A DNA stretch of 64,000 bases from Thermovenabulum sp049723235 (GTDB taxonomy: Bacteria > Bacillota > Thermosediminibacteria > Thermosediminibacterales > Thermosediminibacteraceae): NCBI RefSeq assembly GCF_049723235.1, contig NZ_JBNARB010000010.1, positions 8,738 to 72,737 of the forward strand, given 5' to 3'. Every line of letters begins with the position of its first letter. Position 1 is the first letter of the stretch. Positions 8,542 to 16,896 of the stretch are shown in pieces. A model generated the notes under the pieces. It had not been told where the DNA came from, made no database searches, and saw only the letters and a list, made by a program, of their open reading frames with translations. The translations under genes were made by a program, and so were the position numbers.

Positions 8542-9891
8542 TTATCCTACCAGTATCCTGTCTTCAGGAAATTTATACAATGCAGGTTTTTTTGAACTTG
8601 CCAGAGCCATAGCTATGGTAAGCGGTCCAACCCTTCCAGAAAACATAAGGATTATTATCAATAATTTGCCAGCATTTGAAAGTTTAGGAGTTAAACCGAG
8701 AGAAAGTCCTACCGTTCCAAACGCCGAAGTAGCTTCATACACTATTGTGAGCAAATCTTCTCCTTTTTCAGTAATTGTCAGCAAAAATGTAATACTAAAA
8801 ATCAATAAAAAGGAAATTACGACAATAACTATTGCCCTGTAAACATTTTCTATGGAGATTCTCCTATTATATATTTCTACCTCTTCTTTGTTTACAACAA
8901 CGGTATAAATTAGAAGAATCACAATAAAAAAGGTTGAAGTTTTTACACCGCCACCCGTGGAACCGGGTGATGCTCCGATAAACATTAAAAAAATCGTGAA
9001 AAGCTTAGCCGGTAAAGTCATGTCCGATAAACTTATAGTGTTAAAACCTGCGGTTCTCGGTGTTACTGATTGAAAAGCTGCGGCTAAAATTTTCCCTCCT
9101 AAAGGCAGCTGTCCTAAGGTTTTCGGATTAGAATACTCCAGAAGGAAAAATATAAAAAAACCCGTTAACAAAAGGATAGCAGTCATCGTAATTACTATTT
9201 TTGAGTGAAGGCTCATCTTGTAAAAATCCCTTACAGAAAATACCTCATGGATTACGCTAAATCCCAAGCCTCCTATTACTATCAGGCTCATAACTACAAT
9301 ATTAATTAAGGGATCCAGCACGAAAGGTGTAAAACTCCTGAAATCTCCTATTAAATCAAAGCCAGCATTATTAAATGCCGAAACCGCATGGAAAATTCCA
9401 TAGTAAATTCCTTTTAATAGACCGTATATTTTTATAAACCTGATGGATAATAAAGCCGCACCGCATAATTCAAAAAATACCGCTGTTGTTATAACGTATT
9501 TTGCCAGTTTGACAACCCCTGAAATATGCATTTGATTAAGGGCTTCCTGTATAACAAGTCTTTCCCTTAATGTAATCCTTTTACCCAGAATAAAAAATAT
9601 TAAAGTAGCCATTGTCATGAAGCCGAGCCCACCGGTCTGAATTAGAATGAGAATGACTAACTGCCCAAAAAGACTATAAGTGGTATAAGTATCAACTACT
9701 ACAAGACCCGTCACACATACGGCAGAAGTTGCCGTAAAAAAGGCGTTTAAAATACCCACGCTTTTCCCGCTCTTTGCCGCAAAAGGCAGAGAAAGCAAAA
9801 TAGTGCCTATTAGTATAACTGCTGCAAATCCCAGTACTAAAATCTGGGCAGGTTTTAATCTTATTTTTTGTGAAAGTACTAAAATTTTCAA
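8542..9891 (-). CDS. ktrB: Potassium uptake protein, TrkH/KtrB family
   Basis: 449-residue integral membrane K+ translocating subunit of the Ktr/Trk superfamily (four M1-P-M2 repeats). P-loop selectivity glycines are visible in TSAVCVTGLVVVDT, SAFNNAGFDLIG, TPRTAGFNTIS and ATSAFGTVGLSLG, and GASPGSTGGGVKTSTF precedes the third M2. Length fits KtrB. The start is TTG at 9891 with a close GGGAGG; no later start fits better. Confidence 0.9.
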   Translation of the reverse strand: MKILVLSQKIRLKPAQILVLGFAAVILIGTILLSLPFAAKSGKSVGILNAFFTATSAVCVTGLVVVDTYTTYSLFGQLVILILIQTGGLGFMTMATLIFFILGKRITLRERLVIQEALNQMHISGVVKLAKYVITTAVFFELCGAALLSIRFIKIYGLLKGIYYGIFHAVSAFNNAGFDLIGDFRSFTPFVLDPLINIVVMSLIVIGGLGFSVIHEVFSVRDFYKMSLHSKIVITMTAILLLTGFFIFFLLEYSNPKTLGQLPLGGKILAAAFQSVTPRTAGFNTISLSDMTLPAKLFTIFLMFIGASPGSTGGGVKTSTFFIVILLIYTVVVNKEEVEIYNRRISIENVYRAIVIVVISFLLIFSITFLLTITEKGEDLLTIVYEATSAFGTVGLSLGLTPKLSNAGKLLIIILMFSGRVGPLTIAMALASSKKPALYKFPEDRILVG

Positions 9892-9908
9892 TCGCCTCCC
9901 AAAAAGGA

Positions 9909-9936
9909 GAAAAAGCGACTCTAAAAGCCGCTTTTA
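9909..9936 (-). terminator. Terminator of infC-rpmI-rplT
   Basis: Minus-strand AAAAGCGGC and GTCGCTTTTT pair around a short loop, overlapping the rplT stop codon and ending in a T run. Confidence 0.75.
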
Positions 9937-10290
9937 TTTAAGATTTGCTTTTGCTATTTCTACAAGCTGAGTAAATCCTTTATGATCATTTACGGCCATT
10001 TCGGCCAGCATCTTTCTATTTATTTGAATTCCAGCCTTTTTTAATCCATTTATGAATTTGCTGTAGGATAATCCATTTGTCCTGGCAGCCGCATTAATCC
10101 TGGTAATCCACAGCTTTCTGAAGTCCCTTTTTTTCAGTTTCCTACCTATATAAGAGTACATGAGGGACTTCATTACAGCCTGGTTCGCAATTCTAAATCT
10201 CTTGCTTTTAGCTCCAAAATATCCCTTAGCCAGTTTTAGTATCTTTTTATGTCTCCTTCTTGCCGTTACACCTTTTTTAACCCTTGGCAT
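9934..10290 (-). CDS. rplT: 50S ribosomal protein L20
   Basis: 118-residue L20 starting MPRVKKGVTARRRHKKIL, with the conserved GRKLKKRDFRKLWITRIN. L20 binds 23S rRNA during early 50S assembly and in Firmicutes represses its own operon through the leader. The start at 10290 is chosen over a GTG nine bases upstream because that GTG lies inside the GAGGTG ribosome site. Confidence 0.97.
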   Translation of the reverse strand: MPRVKKGVTARRRHKKILKLAKGYFGAKSKRFRIANQAVMKSLMYSYIGRKLKKRDFRKLWITRINAAARTNGLSYSKFINGLKKAGIQINRKMLAEMAVNDHKGFTQLVEIAKANLK

Positions 10291-10315
10291 TTTAATCACC
10301 TCAATGAATTATATT

Positions 10316-10513
10316 TTATTTATAGGGTATTAATTTCTTTACGCGTTTATAATCGGCGCTGCTAACAAAAGCAGGCTTTCTGAGATTTCTCTTCCTTTTT
10401 TTGGACTTATGAGTAAGCAGATGGCTTTTGTAAGCTTTTGCCCTTTTAATTTTCCCCGTTTTTGTCAAGCTAAACCTCTTTGCAGCACCCCTATGAGTCT
10501 TAATTTTTGGCAT
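10316..10513 (-). CDS. rpmI: 50S ribosomal protein L35
   Basis: 65-residue basic protein starting MPKIKTHRGAAKRFSLTKTG, the family hallmark, with full family length. Between infC and rplT in the standard order. Confidence 0.97.
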   Translation of the reverse strand: MPKIKTHRGAAKRFSLTKTGKIKRAKAYKSHLLTHKSKKRKRNLRKPAFVSSADYKRVKKLIPYK

Positions 10514-10519
10514 CGGTTT

Positions 10520-11053
10520 TCACTCCTTACCCAATGTATTTTGCTTTGGTGCAAGCATCATAATCATATTCCTACCTTCAATAGTAGGAGGCTTTTCTAC
10601 CTCACCTTTTTCTTTTACGCTTTCGGCAAATCTCTTTAATACCTCTTCCCCGATTTGCGAATGTGCTATTTCCCTTCCTCTAAACTTTATCGTAACCTTT
10701 ACTTTATTACCATCTTCTAAAAACCTGAGGGCACTTTTTACCCTTACCATAAAGTCGTGGGTTTCTATACTGGGACTCATACGTATCTCTTTTATATTAA
10801 TTACCTTTTGATTTTTCCTCGCTTCCTTTTCCTTTTTGCTCATTTCATATTTGTATTTACCGTAATCCATTATCTTGCATACAGGCGGTTTTGCATTTGC
10901 AGCTACTTTTACTAAATCTAACTGTCTTTCTTGAGCGAGGCGAAGGGCTTCTTTAATAGGCATTATCCCCAATTGTTTTCCATCTACATCTATTACCCTT
11001 ACTTCTTTTGCTTTTATTTCATGGTTTACTTCTAATTCTTTTTCTTTTGTAAT
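10520..11053 (-). CDS. infC: Translation initiation factor IF-3 (probable AUU start)
   Basis: About 177-residue IF-3, which binds the 30S subunit and checks initiator selection. The N domain has VNHEIKAKEVRVID and ALRLAQERQLDLVKV; the C domain has IRMSPSIETHDFMVRVKSA and VTIKFRGREIAHS. No ATG is available. A GGAGG is followed 8 bases later by ATT, which fits the rare AUU start that IF-3 uses for autoregulation in several bacteria. TTG at 11068 and GTG at 11062 overlap or touch the ribosome site and are less likely. Confidence 0.93.
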   Translation of the reverse strand: MTKEKELEVNHEIKAKEVRVIDVDGKQLGIMPIKEALRLAQERQLDLVKVAANAKPPVCKIMDYGKYKYEMSKKEKEARKNQKVINIKEIRMSPSIETHDFMVRVKSALRFLEDGNKVKVTIKFRGREIAHSQIGEEVLKRFAESVKEKGEVEKPPTIEGRNMIMMLAPKQNTLGKE

Positions 11054-11080
11054 ATCGTTCACCTCCAAAAAATTTTTTCT

Positions 11081-11235
11081 AAAAATTTAAGGGACAGGAT
11101 AAATCCACCTGTCCCATGAAGCCTAAAGATAGAAATAAGCTTATAAAAGCATTACCCTTAGGCGTAAACCTTATCGGCAATTGCCGTAAGGTGAGAAGGT
11201 GGAATCCTTCTACTTAAAAGCCTATAATTACTCAC
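11081..11235 (-). ncRNA. L20-type leader of infC-rpmI-rplT with terminator-like hairpin
   Basis: About 170 bases separate the promoter from infC and are rich in pairing segments (AGAAGG with CCTTCT; CCTTACGGCAATTGCCGATAAGG; GCCTAA with TTAGGC). They end in a stem GGGACAGG/CCTGTCCC (11091-11115) followed by TTAAATTTTT. In Firmicutes this position holds the L20 autoregulatory leader; the assignment rests on position and structure, not on a model search. Confidence 0.7.
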
Positions 11236-11242
11236 GTAAACT

Positions 11243-11271
11243 AATATATCATTTGCCAATTTTAATGTCAA
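11243..11271 (-). promoter_or_regulatory. Sigma-A promoter of infC operon
   Basis: Minus-strand TTGACA (11266-11271), 17-base spacer, TATATT (11243-11248), just downstream of the thrS stop. Confidence 0.85.
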
Positions 11272-11274
11272 TGA

Positions 11275-13182
11275 TTATTGTTTATTTTTTACTTTTTCTT
11301 TTACTTCGTTAATAAAGTTTTCTATTGTGTAATTTCCAAGATCTCCTTTTTCCCTGCTCCTTACCGAAATTGTGTTGCTCATTTCTTCTTTTTCACCAAC
11401 TATTATCATGTAAGGAATCTTTTGAAGCTGGGCTTCACGAATCTTGTAACCAATTTTTTCATTCCTTTCATCCAATTCCACGCGAATATCCTGTTCTTCT
11501 AAAATTTCCTTTACCTTTCTTGCGTATTCAAGATATTTTTCGCTAATAGGTAAAACCCTTACCTGCACAGGAGAAAGCCATACAGGAAATGCTCCTGCAT
11601 AATGTTCGATTAAAATACCTATAAATCTCTCTATGCTGCCAAAAACTACCCGGTGAATCATTACGGGCCTGTGTTTTTCACCATCAGGACCTATATAAGT
11701 TAGGTCAAAGCGCTCCGGCATCATAAAATCAAGCTGTATTGTGCCGCATTGCCATGTTCTTCCAATGCTATCTTTTAAGTGAAAATCTATTTTAGGCCCG
11801 TAAAAAGCACCATCTCCTTCATTTATTTTGTAATTTAATCCCTTCTTTTCTAAAGCGCCTTTCAGTGCATTCGTAGCCTTCTCCCATAGTTCATCAGAAC
11901 CCATTGAATTTTCTGGCCTTGTAGACAGTTCCACATGATATTCAAAGCCGAATACCTTATAAAAATAATCCACCAAGTCAATTACTCCCAAAATCTCATC
12001 TTCAATCTGCGATGGCATCATGAAAATATGAGCATCATCTTGAGTAAAACATCTTACTCTTAAAAGGCCATGAAGAACTCCGGACAATTCATGCCGGTGA
12101 ACAATTCCAAGTTCAGCAAGTTTTAAAGGAAGTTCCTTATAACTGTGGACATCCGTTTTATAAAGAAGCATTCCTCCCGGACAGTTCATGGGTTTTATAG
12201 CAAAACCCTGTTCATCAATTGTAGTAAAATACATATTCTTCTTATAATGATCCCAGTGCCCAGATCTCTTCCATAATTCTTCATTTAGAATTATCGGTGT
12301 TTTTATTTCCTGATACCCACGCTTTTTATGCTCCCTTCTCCAAAAATCTATCAACAGGTTCCACAATACCATTCCTTTTGGGTGAAAGAAAGGAAAACCC
12401 GGACCTTCTTCGTGCAAGCTAAATATACCGAGTTCTTTCCCCAATTTTCTATGATCCCTTTTCTTAGCTTCTTCTATTCTGAAAATATACTCTTCCAGCT
12501 GTTTTTTATCAGGGAAGGAGGTCCCGTAAATTCTCTGCAACATTTTGTTTTTTTCATCACCCTTCCAGTAGGCACCGGCTAAGCTTGTAAGTTTAAATGC
12601 CTTAATATAGCCCGTAGAAGGGACGTGGGGTCCTGCACAAAGGTCAATGAACTCTCCCTGTCTGTAAAAACTAATTGTCGCGTCTTCAGGCAAATTTTCC
12701 AGCAATTCAATTTTATAAGGCTCATCCATTTTTTTAAGAAGCTCGATGGCATCTTCCTTGGTAACTTCAATTCTCTCAATAGGAAGGTTCTCTTCAATGA
12801 TTTTTTTCATTTCTTTCTCTATTTTTTCAAAGTCTTCCGTAGAAAAACTTTCATCCCTGTCAAAATCGTAGTAAAACCCCTCATCAATGGCCGGTCCAAT
12901 GGCAAGTTTGGTTTCCGGAAACAATCTTTTAACCGCCTGCGCAAGTACATGAGAAGTAGAATGCCTGTAAGCCCTTTTTCCTTCTTCGTCTTCAAAGGTT
13001 AAAATTTTTATTTCCCCATCCTGATTCAATTTAGTCCTTAGATCAACCACGACACCGTTTACTTCTGCCACTAAAGCTGTCTTTTTTTTGTCGGGAAAAT
13101 ACATTTTAATTAAATCAAAAACAGTAATTCCCTTTTCTATTTCTCTTTCAATCCCATCAACCTTTACCTTAATTAATTCCAT
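11275..13182 (-). CDS. thrS: Threonine--tRNA ligase
   Basis: 635-residue class II synthetase. Order: TGS domain (1-60), editing domain with HSTSHVLAQAVKRLFP (metal-binding His pair) and the second site DLCAGPHVP, catalytic core (about 245-535) with MNCPGGM (zinc Cys), RVRCFTQDDAHIF and RPVMIHRVVFGSIERFI, then an anticodon-binding domain with GYKIREAQLQKIPYMIIVG. An AAGGAGAGG site precedes the ATG. Expression is controlled by the T-box upstream. Confidence 0.97.
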   Translation of the reverse strand: MELIKVKVDGIEREIEKGITVFDLIKMYFPDKKKTALVAEVNGVVVDLRTKLNQDGEIKILTFEDEEGKRAYRHSTSHVLAQAVKRLFPETKLAIGPAIDEGFYYDFDRDESFSTEDFEKIEKEMKKIIEENLPIERIEVTKEDAIELLKKMDEPYKIELLENLPEDATISFYRQGEFIDLCAGPHVPSTGYIKAFKLTSLAGAYWKGDEKNKMLQRIYGTSFPDKKQLEEYIFRIEEAKKRDHRKLGKELGIFSLHEEGPGFPFFHPKGMVLWNLLIDFWRREHKKRGYQEIKTPIILNEELWKRSGHWDHYKKNMYFTTIDEQGFAIKPMNCPGGMLLYKTDVHSYKELPLKLAELGIVHRHELSGVLHGLLRVRCFTQDDAHIFMMPSQIEDEILGVIDLVDYFYKVFGFEYHVELSTRPENSMGSDELWEKATNALKGALEKKGLNYKINEGDGAFYGPKIDFHLKDSIGRTWQCGTIQLDFMMPERFDLTYIGPDGEKHRPVMIHRVVFGSIERFIGILIEHYAGAFPVWLSPVQVRVLPISEKYLEYARKVKEILEEQDIRVELDERNEKIGYKIREAQLQKIPYMIIVGEKEEMSNTISVRSREKGDLGNYTIENFINEVKEKVKNKQ

Positions 13183-13210
13183 CTCAGACCCTCTCCTTTG
13201 AATTTATACT

Positions 13211-13420
13211 AAAAAAACCTCTCATCCCCCGAATCAAGGGACGAGAGGTTATCTCCCGTGGTTCCACCCTACTTAATTACTTTTTCGCTATAAAGGGCAT
13301 ACCCCAATGGCTCGGAGGTGGTCTTCAGCTTGCTATTCTCAGGGCTTTCCCACCTTTTTCGCCCCTCTCTGGGAGAAATCACAAGCTTACTCGTCTCCTC
13401 ATTGCCTAATTTTTAAGTTT
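13211..13420 (-). ncRNA. T-box leader, threonine-specific, with terminator
   Basis: The minus strand carries the T-box sequence AGGGTGGAACCACGGG (13255-13270) followed by a terminator with arms ACCTCTCGTCCC and GGGATGAGAGGT and a T run (13211-13250). In the Stem I 3' side, GAAG-ACC (ACC at 13320-13322) is a plausible specifier for Thr. T-boxes bind uncharged tRNA and favour antitermination when Thr-tRNA is scarce. The specifier is inferred by position only. Confidence 0.92.
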
Positions 13421-13428
13421 TTAATTAT

Positions 13429-13456
13429 ATGATAATAAAAAGCAAAAAAATGTCAA
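13429..13456 (-). promoter_or_regulatory. Promoter of the thrS T-box transcript
   Basis: TTGACA (13451-13456) with TATCAT 16 bases downstream on the minus strand; a better TATAAT exists but at a 21-base spacing. Confidence 0.55.
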
Positions 13457-13463
13457 GAAAAAT

Positions 13464-14072
13464 TTACATCTTTAAAAATACCGAAACCAGCGCTTGAAGA
13501 AGGCCTATAAAAAAGCCTATTAATCCTCCTAAAATTTCTATCTGCCTTAACTCCCTCTTTGAAAGTTTAATTATCAATTCTTCTAACTTTATGATATCAA
13601 AAGAATTTATTTTTTCTTCTACAAGCTTGCCTATTTTTATTTCTTCTCTCGCTTTGTTCATTATGTCTCTTTTTAAATCTTCTATTACGGGCAGACCATA
13701 ATAATCAATAGCTTCATTAAAAAAATTCGAAACCATTTTTTTTGGTATAAATAAAGGTAGTTTGTCTATAATTCGGTCATTAAGTATATTTTTTATCTTA
13801 TCTAAAATTTCATATTTTAAGGAGCTACTTGTTAACAGGGCAGCAAATTCTTCAAAGGATAAAATTTCACTCTCCAAAGCAATCCCTATATTTTTAGCTA
13901 TTTCAAATCGTCTTTTAGGAATAATTCCTTGAAATTTAATCCCAAAAAAATTTATTGGTTCAACAGGCCAAAAAATTAACTTTATGGCAAGTAAATTGGT
14001 AATCCAGCCTATAAACCCCCCGATAACCGGCATAGCAATTAAAAAGAAATAAAATTTCAATGCAATCACCAT
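13464..14072 (-). CDS. DUF445 family membrane protein
   Basis: 202 residues. The N-terminal transmembrane segment contains GGFIGWITNLLAIKLIFWPVEP, characteristic of DUF445 (B. subtilis YheB-like), followed by a charged helical region and a C-terminal hydrophobic segment (LGGLIGFFIGLLQALVSVFL). Short for the family. Function unknown. It begins 3 bases after ytxC and ends before the thrS T-box, so it is cotranscribed with ytxC. Confidence 0.75.
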   Translation of the reverse strand: MVIALKFYFFLIAMPVIGGFIGWITNLLAIKLIFWPVEPINFFGIKFQGIIPKRRFEIAKNIGIALESEILSFEEFAALLTSSSLKYEILDKIKNILNDRIIDKLPLFIPKKMVSNFFNEAIDYYGLPVIEDLKRDIMNKAREEIKIGKLVEEKINSFDIIKLEELIIKLSKRELRQIEILGGLIGFFIGLLQALVSVFLKM

Positions 14073-14075
14073 ACC

Positions 14076-14951
14076 CTATTTTTTTGGTTTAACCTTACTG
14101 CAGAGAATGCAATCTTCGCAAATAGTAACCCTTTCTTCAAAAATATTTAAAACTGCATCGTAAACATCCCTTTTCGAATCCAGTATCTCTCCGTGAATCA
14201 CTATCTTTTTGGGAGCCAGATTTATAAGCAAGCTTATCAAAATATCGTCCTTACTCAATGATCCATTTTTCTTTAATAAATCTTCTATCTCATTATCTTT
14301 AATATCTTTTAATTCCCCATCAAGAAGTAAAACTTCCTTTCCCTTAAAAAATAAATTAACCACTTCTTTTTTGGGTTCCAAATTTTTTACAAAAAATTTT
14401 AACAGTGCCATGAAATCTTTGTATTCCTTTTCTATTAAAAGCTCATCGACAGCTTTATCAACAGCTTCTTCAATTATATCTATATAACTTTTTAACCTGA
14501 AGTTAATAAACCCTTCTATAATAAAAATTTCATTTTCTTCAATAAATTCTTTAACCTTTTGTTTAATTTTTTCTTTTCTTTCATGATAATCCGGAATTAC
14601 CAGAGCCGGTTCTTTACTTTCGGACAATATTTTTAAGGCTATGTCATAAGTTCTTGCCCTGTCTTCCGGTTTTAAATAAAAATGTATTTTATCCAGTATC
14701 TCGCAAATTACCCTGGGTTCCCAAAAATTTATTATTATTTTACTAATTGTTTCGGATAACTTATTTTTTAATAATATTTTACCTTCATCACCGTATAACT
14801 CGTAATATAATTTATAAAAACTAAGTGGTTCCTTCTCTTCTTTAATTAGGAAAATATTTATGTTATTTTTTTTCAATTCATCAATAAGGTTTCTAATTTC
14901 TTTTTCAAAAAAATATATATCATGAAATGTTCCTATGGAGAAACATTTCAC
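14076..14951 (-). CDS. ytxC: YtxC-like protein (putative sporulation protein)
   Basis: About 291 residues, mostly helical and Lys/Glu/Ile-rich, with the C-terminal region YDAVLNIFEERVTICEDCILC typical of YtxC. In Bacillus ytxC lies next to thrS, as here. The molecular role is unknown. GTG at 14951 fits the GGGAG site (8 bases) better than the GTG nine bases upstream, which overlaps that site. Confidence 0.72.
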   Translation of the reverse strand: MKCFSIGTFHDIYFFEKEIRNLIDELKKNNINIFLIKEEKEPLSFYKLYYELYGDEGKILLKNKLSETISKIIINFWEPRVICEILDKIHFYLKPEDRARTYDIALKILSESKEPALVIPDYHERKEKIKQKVKEFIEENEIFIIEGFINFRLKSYIDIIEEAVDKAVDELLIEKEYKDFMALLKFFVKNLEPKKEVVNLFFKGKEVLLLDGELKDIKDNEIEDLLKKNGSLSKDDILISLLINLAPKKIVIHGEILDSKRDVYDAVLNIFEERVTICEDCILCSKVKPKK

Positions 14952-15058
14952 GTTAACCACTCCCTTCCCTTTTTACTATTATATTTCATGGGAACAAAGC
15001 ATATACGACAAAAGAAAGGGAGGGCTTCCTGAAATTAACAAATTAAAAATAAAAAAAA

Positions 15059-15133
15059 TGGTGGGCGCTGTAAGGATTGAACTTACGACCCCTTCCGCGT
15101 CAAGGAAGTGCTCTCCCACTGAGCTAAGCGCCC
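15059..15133 (-). tRNA. tRNA-Val (anticodon GAC)
   Basis: Complete cloverleaf on the minus strand: acceptor GGGCGCT/AGCGCCC, anticodon stem CTTCC/GGAAG with loop TTGACGC (GAC), T arm with GTTCAATCC, discriminator A and encoded CCA. Confidence 0.95.
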
Positions 15134-15214
15134 ACAATTTCTTATATTTGTTTGCGTTTTTTATTTTATCATATAATTGATAAATAAGTCAAGTTTTTAG
15201 GATAATCATGCCAA

Positions 15215-15254
15215 AAGAAACTAAGGGTTGATATTTACCAACCCTTAGTTTCTT
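15215..15254. terminator. Perfect 16-bp inverted repeat, bidirectional terminator
   Basis: AAGAAACTAAGGGTTG and its exact complement are separated by 8 bases, between the LysM gene and tRNA-Val. It probably ends LysM transcription; T-rich flanks are short. Confidence 0.65.
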
Positions 15255-15272
15255 ATGATTTATTATTTAAAT

Positions 15273-15632
15273 TCATTTTACTGGTATTCTCAGGACTTGA
15301 CCCGGATATATGGTTTCCTCAGGTCCCCTGAGGTTATTAGCCTGCACAATTGCCTCTACAGTAGTATCGAATAATGCTGCAATGCGGCTCAAGGTATCAC
15401 CCGGTTGAACTTCATAATAAGCTTCATGCCTTATAACAGGATTCATCATTGTAAATGGATGATGCTCGTCATAATTATCATGGCCATTTCGCGGAATAAA
15501 GAGAAATTGACCGGGATAAATTGTCAGGTCATCGCGTATCCAATTATGTCTTAAAATTTCTTTTACTGATACTCCAAACCGAGATGCTATTAAATTTAGC
15601 GAATCTCCAGGTTGCACAATATATATTATCAT
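15273..15632 (-). CDS. LysM-domain protein
   Basis: 119 residues made of two LysM repeats: IYIVQPGDSLNLIASRFGVS (1-45) and YYEVQPGDTLSRIAALFDTT (about 70-117), joined by a His/Asp/Glu-rich linker. LysM binds peptidoglycan or chitin-like glycans. There is no signal peptide and no catalytic domain. Similar small proteins occur in spore coats and envelopes, but nothing here proves that. The start is chosen because GGAGGG lies 6 bases before this ATG, not before the ATG 42 bases upstream. Confidence 0.85.
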   Translation of the reverse strand: MIIYIVQPGDSLNLIASRFGVSVKEILRHNWIRDDLTIYPGQFLFIPRNGHDNYDEHHPFTMMNPVIRHEAYYEVQPGDTLSRIAALFDTTVEAIVQANNLRGPEETIYPGQVLRIPVK

Positions 15633-15777
15633 ACGTATCCCTCCTTCGATATCATAATATTCAATAAAAGCCAAATGTTTACACGATACAATAGAAACTA
15701 AATTACTATAATAATAATTTTTAGGTCTAAAATGGGTATTTGAATATAAATTGTTATAGTAAAAAAATATTTTAAAA

Positions 15778-15830
15778 ATAAAAAAGCACTTTACTCAGAT
15801 GCCTGCAATGCTAAACATCTGATAAAGTGC
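15778..15830 (-). terminator. Second terminator downstream of the tRNA cluster
   Basis: GCACTTTA plus TCAGATG pair with CATCTGA plus TAAAGTGC with one bulged base, followed on the minus strand by TTTTTTATTTTT. Confidence 0.75.
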
Positions 15831-15867
15831 CTGTAATAATTTGTAACTTTTGATTTAGAACCAAAAA

Positions 15868-15900
15868 AATAAAAAAGATGACTGCTCATCTTTTTTTTAT
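15868..15900. terminator. Terminator of the tRNA cluster (bidirectional)
   Basis: AAAAAAGATGA and TCATCTTTTTT pair around CTGC; it has T runs on both strands. First hairpin downstream of tRNA-Leu. Confidence 0.75.
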
Positions 15901-15946
15901 CGTCGATTATTTATTTTCATTATTATTTCTTTATTAATTTTACAAG

Positions 15947-16035
15947 TGGTGCCGGGGACCGGAATCGAACCGGTATGGGTATTTCTACCCGCAGGATTTT
16001 AAGTCCTGTGCGTCTGCCTGTTCCGCCACCCCGGC
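15947..16035 (-). tRNA. tRNA-Leu (anticodon TAA)
   Basis: Class II tRNA with long variable arm. Acceptor GCCGGGG, anticodon stem CAGGA/TCCTG with loop CTTAAAA, T arm GGTTCGATTCC, discriminator A and encoded CCA. Last gene of a six-tRNA array. Confidence 0.95.
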
Positions 16036-16046
16036 AGATTAGATTA

Positions 16047-16121
<75 letters not shown>

Positions 16122-16134
16122 GTAAATAAAAAAA

Positions 16135-16209
16135 TGGAGCGGAAGACGGGATTTGAACCCGCGACCCTCGCCTTGGCAAGGCGATGCTCTACCGCTGAGC
16201 CACTTCCGC
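16135..16209 (-). tRNA. tRNA-Gly (anticodon GCC)
   Basis: Acceptor GCGGAAG/CTTCCGC, anticodon stem TCGCC/GGCGA with loop TTGCCAA, discriminator T, encoded CCA. Confidence 0.95.
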
Positions 16210-16216
16210 ATTTTGA

Positions 16217-16292
<76 letters not shown>

Positions 16293-16302
16293 TCAAAAAA
16301 TA

Positions 16303-16380
16303 TGGCGACCCAGAAGGGGCTCGAACCCTCGACCTCCAGCGTGACAGGCTGGCGTTCTAAACCTACTGAACTACTGGGCC
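16303..16380 (-). tRNA. tRNA-Asp (anticodon GTC)
   Basis: Acceptor GGCCCAG/CTGGGTC with a G-T pair at 2-71, anticodon stem CCAGC/GCTGG with loop CTGTCAC, discriminator G as expected for Asp, encoded CCA. Confidence 0.95.
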
Positions 16381-16385
16381 GCGCA

Positions 16386-16461
16386 TGGTGGGCGAAACAG
16401 GGCTCGAACCTGTGACCCCATGCTTGTAAGGCATGTGCTCTCCCAGCTGAGCTATCCGCCC
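16386..16461 (-). tRNA. tRNA-Val (anticodon TAC)
   Basis: Acceptor GGGCGGA/TTCGCCC, anticodon stem CATGC/GCATG with loop CTTACAA, discriminator A, encoded CCA. First gene of the array. Confidence 0.95.
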
Positions 16462-16475
16462 GCGAGACAATTCTT

Positions 16476-16504
16476 AGTATACCCGATAATTTATAGAGTG
16501 TCAA
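16476..16504 (-). promoter_or_regulatory. Promoter of the tRNA cluster
   Basis: Minus-strand TTGACA (16499-16504), 17-base spacer, TATACT (16476-16481), 15 bases before the first tRNA. Confidence 0.85.
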
Positions 16505-16604
16505 AGCCAAATTTGCTTAATTTGCCGGGAAATTTGTTACTTTTTTTATATATACGCATGTTTTTTCCTTCTTTCTTGTTATTGCATTTTGTTGCTCTTA
16601 TAAT

Positions 16605-16844
16605 TTACTCCTTTTCTTCCTTCTTTAAATCTATTTTTCCGTCCTTTCTATCCATTTCTTCTTCGGCAAGATTTATCATCTTTTTAACCATATGTCCTCC
16701 AATTTTCCCCACCTCTCTTGTAGTCATATTTTCATATCCTCTCTTTTTTATATCATCATCCAAATGAAGCTCTTTTGCAACTTCCTCCTTCAAACTTTCC
16801 AGTTCATCCTTAGATTTTGGGTTAACCGGTTTTTTTCTTCCCAT
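16605..16844 (-). CDS. Small acid-soluble spore protein, alpha/beta type
   Basis: 79 residues with the alpha/beta SASP core: EEVAKELHLDDDIKKRGYEN followed by TTREVGKIGGHMVKKMI. These proteins coat and protect DNA in the forespore and are degraded at germination. The lysine-rich N- and C-terminal tails are more divergent than in major SASPs. Good GGAGG before the ATG. Supports a spore-forming host. Confidence 0.85.
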   Translation of the reverse strand: MGRKKPVNPKSKDELESLKEEVAKELHLDDDIKKRGYENMTTREVGKIGGHMVKKMINLAEEEMDRKDGKIDLKKEEKE

Positions 16845-16896
16845 ATAAATACCTCCAAAAAGACTTTTTTCTTATATTTTCCAAAAAAAATTATCT

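Larger units (their letters stand above)
15633..15946. other. Intergenic region between LysM gene and tRNA cluster
   Basis: 314 bases without a convincing ORF. It holds two hairpin terminators (listed separately) and an AT-rich segment upstream of the LysM gene in which I find no clear sigma-A promoter; a sporulation promoter is possible. Confidence 0.6.

Noticed and set aside
15215..15254. Perfect 16-bp inverted repeat considered as an IS terminal repeat or attachment site
   Set aside because: The spacing of 8 bases, gene-end position and absence of a transposase or target duplication fit a terminator.
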